DNA of 15,952 nucleotides from RGIG2707 sp045600065 (lineage in GTDB: Bacteria > Bacillota > Clostridia > Peptostreptococcales > Anaerovoracaceae), in the NCBI GenBank assembly GCA_045600065.1, contig JAZRXE010000023.1:1-15952 (forward strand). Reading direction: 5' to 3'. Positions 13,230 to 15,952 of the stretch are shown here, one piece after another (within the stretch, counting starts at the first letter, position 1; each line of letters starts with the position of its first letter). Under the pieces are notes generated by a model. The model worked only from the letters and a program-made list of their open reading frames with translations. It had not been told where the DNA came from and did not search any database. Made by a program: the position numbers and the translations under genes.

Positions 13230-13979
13230 ATGAACAGCAATAAAAGCCCTGTGGTCATCGAAGGAGCCATGAAAGAAGAAGTTGAGTATCTGACGGATAT
13301 CCTGCAGGACCGCAGAGATCTCAGCCTGGCGGGTTGTCCGGCAGTGGAAGGACACATAGGAACCGTCCCCGTTGTGTTGGTCAGATCTTTTGTTGGGACT
13401 GTAAACGGGGCTGTGGCAACTGCTCTTGCGATAGAAAAATACCATCCGGCTCTGGTCATAAGCCAGGGCACCGCGGGGGCCCACGTTCCGGAGCTCAGGC
13501 CGGAGGACCTGGTAATAGGTACGGATGTGTGCTGTATCAACAGCTTCAGGACCTCCAAAAGGGAAGAGGGCAGGGGCATGCATCCCGAAGAGTGGCAGAG
13601 CTTTCCGTTAGACGTGCTCGAAGGCAGCTGGAGGAACGCGGACAGGCTCAGGTGTCACCCTTGCGCACAGCGGGCCGCGGCGGAGCTTTCAGAGGCATAT
13701 CCACGGGTATTCTGCGGTACCGTAGGCTCCGGAGATGTGTGGAATATGGAGGCCGACCGCATAGCCCTTATGCACGGCCGCTTCGGGACTCTCTGCGAAG
13801 AGATGGAGGGCTGGGGAGTGATACAGACCTGCAGCAGGTACGGTGTGCCCTGCGCGGTCATAAGGGTCATAAGCAACAACGAGCTTACAGGCAGCAGCTT
13901 CAGGCCGGAGACGGCGGAGCTTTGCCAGCGCTTCATAGTCGATATGCTGGATAATATTTATAAGTATATTTCAGAATAG
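13230..13979 (+). CDS. Nucleosidase of the MTA/SAH nucleosidase (phosphorylase) superfamily, Asn variant
   Basis: This 249-residue protein aligns along its length with the Pfs/MTAN fold: GAMKEEVEYL at 12-21 (E17 matches the catalytic base-side Glu12 of the E. coli enzyme), SFVGTVNGA (53-61), SQGTAGAH (78-85), GSGDVWN (166-172) and EEMEGWGV (190-197, with E193 matching the ribose-binding Glu174). In the catalytic loop, E. coli has ISDVADQQS; here it is ISNNELTGSS, so the essential Asp197 is replaced by N216. In nucleoside phosphorylases, Asn at this position goes with 6-oxopurines (inosine, guanosine) and Asp with 6-aminopurines. It may therefore not be a true MTA/SAH nucleosidase. It heads an operon with a FAH-family enzyme 18 bases downstream. 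AAAGG lies nine bases before the ATG. Confidence 0.82.
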   Translation: MNSNKSPVVIEGAMKEEVEYLTDILQDRRDLSLAGCPAVEGHIGTVPVVLVRSFVGTVNGAVATALAIEKYHPALVISQGTAGAHVPELRPEDLVIGTDVCCINSFRTSKREEGRGMHPEEWQSFPLDVLEGSWRNADRLRCHPCAQRAAAELSEAYPRVFCGTVGSGDVWNMEADRIALMHGRFGTLCEEMEGWGVIQTCSRYGVPCAVIRVISNNELTGSSFRPETAELCQRFIVDMLDNIYKYISE

Positions 13980-13997
13980 ATCAGGCAGGTGATAATT

Positions 13998-14888
13998 ATG
14001 AGACTGTATACCGCAGCTTTAAACGGAGAAGAAAGGCTTTTCGTATCTCTGGACGGGGGTAAGGAGCTTTATCTTCTGTCAGACCTGGGCTATTGCTTCA
14101 GGGACATGAACGAGCTTATCTGCACCGTGACGGAAGAGCAGATGGAGGCCATCAGGAACTTTGATCCCAAGGCTTCCTGCAGCAAATCCTATGCTTTTGC
14201 TGATCTGGCGCTCTGCGCGCCTATCCCGAGACCTCTGCAGGATGTAGTATGCCTTGGCATCAATTACGCTTCCCATGCCGAGGAGGCCGGAAGGTTCTCC
14301 AAGGAGGACTTCGGCGGCGAAAGGGAGTATACCATTTACTTTTCCAAGAGGGTCAACCGGGCCCTTGGCAGCGGCGAAGCTGTTCACGAATACGCCAAGG
14401 TTACGGAAAAGCTGGATTACGAGGCCGAGCTGGGAGTAATCATAGGCAGAGATGCCTCCGGTGTATCTCAGGCAGATGCTCCTTCTTACATCTTCGGCTA
14501 TACCATAATAAACGATATGACTGCCAGAGACATACAGCACCGCCACAAGCAGTGGTATCTGGGCAAGAGTCTGGACGGCTTTACTCCCATGGGGCCCTGC
14601 ATAGTCACCCCGGACGAGATCGGCGATCCCACGGATCTGGATATCAGGTGCTATGTAAACGGAGAGCTGCGCCAGAGCAGCAATACTTCGCTGATGCTTC
14701 AGACCGTAAACGGGGCTATCAGCGAGCTCACCGCAGGCATGACCCTGCTCAAAGCCAGTATCATAGCCACAGGCACCCCCGCAGGCGTGGGAATGGGAAT
14801 GATACCTCCCACCTTCCTGAAAAAGGGCGACCGCGTGGTATGCGAGATAGAAAATATAGGCAAGTTGGAAACAGTTATAGGAGAATAA
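13998..14888 (+). CDS. Fumarylacetoacetate hydrolase (FAH) family protein
   Basis: This is a 296-residue cytoplasmic enzyme of the FAH superfamily, whose members cleave or isomerise beta-diketo and acylpyruvate acids using Mg or Mn. The C-terminal catalytic domain starts near 83 (VVCLGINYASHAEE). Metal ligands are E142 and E144 (DYEAELGVIIG) and D173 (IINDMTARDIQ). K190 and T196 lie in GKSLDGFTPMGP, and the family loop GTPAGVGMG is at 259-267. The first ~75 residues form the smaller N-terminal domain seen in HpaG- and YcgM-like members. ATG 13998 is preferred over GTG 13989, which adds three residues and has no ribosome site; AGGTG lies upstream of the ATG. It sits between a nucleosidase and an M24 peptidase, two bases before the latter, so all three are one operon. 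The exact substrate is not assignable. Confidence 0.9.
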   Translation: MRLYTAALNGEERLFVSLDGGKELYLLSDLGYCFRDMNELICTVTEEQMEAIRNFDPKASCSKSYAFADLALCAPIPRPLQDVVCLGINYASHAEEAGRFSKEDFGGEREYTIYFSKRVNRALGSGEAVHEYAKVTEKLDYEAELGVIIGRDASGVSQADAPSYIFGYTIINDMTARDIQHRHKQWYLGKSLDGFTPMGPCIVTPDEIGDPTDLDIRCYVNGELRQSSNTSLMLQTVNGAISELTAGMTLLKASIIATGTPAGVGMGMIPPTFLKKGDRVVCEIENIGKLETVIGE

Positions 14889-14890
14889 GC

Positions 14891-15952
14891 ATGAATCAGG
14901 AAAGATTAGACAGAGTATTTGCAGCAATGAAGGAGAATGACATGCCCCAGCTGATCATCTCCGATCCCATGATGGTCTATTATCTGACCGGCGCCAGGCT
15001 TCGTTCAGGCGAGCGCATGCAGGTGATACTGCTCAAGGACGACGGCACAGCCACCATCTTTGCCAACGATCTGTTCCCCAAGATCACCGAGCTGGGTCTG
15101 CCCGTGGTATTCCACAACGATGTGGACGATGCCGTTGAGCAGCTGAACAGCTATATGTATCAGGGCAAGACCATAGCAGTGGACAAGAACTGGCCTGCCA
15201 GATTCCTGCTTCGCCTGCAGGAGCTCAACAGCGGAAAGACCGTAAACAGCTCCTTTATCGTAGATTACGTGCGCCAGATCAAGAGCCCCGCAGAGCAGGA
15301 GCTTATGATCAAGTCCTCTCTTATCAACGACACCGTTGTGGGCAGAGTCATAGAGATCGTTGGCAAGGGCTACGACGAGCTGGAGATGCAGGAGCGCACC
15401 AGGGCCTTCTATGCTGAAGAGGGCTGCGAGGGTACCTCCTTTACTCCCATTATCGCATTCGAAAAGAACGCGGCAGATCCCCATCACGGAGCCGATCACA
15501 GCAAGGGCAAGAGGGGAGACTGCGTGGTCATCGACATAGGCGGAATGAAGGACGGCTATGCCTCCGACATCACCAGGACCGTTTTCTTGGGCGAGATGAG
15601 CGCCCGTCAGAAGGAGATCTACGATATAGTATTAGAAGCTAACCTGCGCGGAATTGCCGCCGCCAGACCCGGCGCCCGCATGTGCGATGTGGACAACGCC
15701 GCCAGAGGTTACATTACCGAGAAGGGCTTCGGCAAGTACTTCACCCACAGGACCGGCCATTCCATAGGCATAGAGGATCACGAGTACGGCGATGTTTCCT
15801 CAGTCAACACGGACATCATCAAGCCCGGACAGTGCTTCTCCGTGGAGCCCGGCATCTATATCCCCGAAGAGGGCATAGGAGTTCGCATCGAGGATTTGGT
15901 GCTGTTAAACGAGGACGGCTGCCATGTGGTCAACAACTTTACCAAGGAACCC
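14891..15952 (+). CDS. M24 family Xaa-Pro-type peptidase, 3' end beyond the window
   Basis: The frame opens at ATG 14891 after AGGAG (14879-14883) and stays open for 354 codons to the window edge, so the gene is nearly but not visibly complete. The N-terminal creatinase-like domain (1-125: DPMMVYYLTGARLRSGE) precedes the pita-bread catalytic domain. All five metal ligands are present: D215 (VVIDIGG), D226 (ASDITRT), H290 (HRTGHSIG), E319 (VEPGIYIP) and E334 (RIEDLV). This pattern fits aminopeptidase P or prolidase, which release residues next to proline in the cytoplasm. The family is normally about 355-370 residues, so only a few codons are missing. It follows the FAH gene by two bases and should be co-transcribed with it. 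Confidence 0.92.
   Translation, partial: MNQERLDRVFAAMKENDMPQLIISDPMMVYYLTGARLRSGERMQVILLKDDGTATIFANDLFPKITELGLPVVFHNDVDDAVEQLNSYMYQGKTIAVDKNWPARFLLRLQELNSGKTVNSSFIVDYVRQIKSPAEQELMIKSSLINDTVVGRVIEIVGKGYDELEMQERTRAFYAEEGCEGTSFTPIIAFEKNAADPHHGADHSKGKRGDCVVIDIGGMKDGYASDITRTVFLGEMSARQKEIYDIVLEANLRGIAAARPGARMCDVDNAARGYITEKGFGKYFTHRTGHSIGIEDHEYGDVSSVNTDIIKPGQCFSVEPGIYIPEEGIGVRIEDLVLLNEDGCHVVNNFTKEP

Noticed and set aside
13334..13954. 206-codon plus-strand frame within the nucleosidase gene
   Set aside because: It is an Arg/Gly-rich shadow in another frame of a gene with clear family motifs.

Overview
The window looks like chromosomal DNA from a monoderm, anaerobe-type member of the Bacillota, most likely a Clostridia relative. 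The reasons are strong AAGGAGG-type ribosome sites, a lipobox-type binding protein, a wall-anchored protein with three SLH domains, InlB-type repeats, frequent ATA and AGA/AGG codons at moderate GC, and a repeat resembling the GGGGACGGTTCTTCTGTG elements common in Clostridia. Genus-level assignment is not possible from this sequence alone.

Layout. (1) 1-1403: a minus-strand histidine phosphatase (231-806) with a clear promoter, then about 600 bases without a convincing normal-sized gene. This stretch holds two face-to-face promoters and a micro-ORF. (2) 1404-4889: a tightly coupled three-gene signalling operon. It encodes a multi-pass membrane sensor with a degenerate kinase-like C-terminus, a membrane histidine kinase with intact H, N, D and G boxes, and a NarL/LuxR-type response regulator. 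(3) 4890-8640: a 1126-residue exported beta-helix protein with InlB-type and SLH domains, followed by what looks like a small structured RNA ending in a strong terminator. Both this surface gene and the RNA candidate are preceded by the same module: ACCC-N4-GGGT, exactly 24 bases, then TATAAT. The operator centre would lie near -42 from the predicted start, the position expected of a LuxR-family activator. By eye these are the only two such palindromes in the window. (4) 8641-8842: a REP-like inverted repeat and a terminator. (5) 12936-8843, minus strand: an operon for a polar amino acid ABC importer (binding lipoprotein, permease, ATPase) translationally coupled to a cytoplasmic M14-type zinc carboxypeptidase. 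(6) 13111-15952, plus strand, divergent from (5): a structured leader, a nucleosidase of the MTA/SAH family with an Asp-to-Asn change in the catalytic loop, a fumarylacetoacetate hydrolase family enzyme, and an M24 Xaa-Pro-type peptidase that runs off the window.

How it fits together. Regions 2 and 3 read as one self-contained unit: a membrane sensor pair signals to a LuxR-type regulator, which probably switches on an adhesin or polysaccharide-binding surface protein and a small RNA just downstream. Regions 5 and 6 look like scavenging functions: uptake of amino acids or small peptides, peptide trimming, nucleoside cleavage and dicarbonyl-acid hydrolysis, transcribed away from a shared AT-rich control region. 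The most novel-looking element is the twin operator-promoter module and its RNA target.
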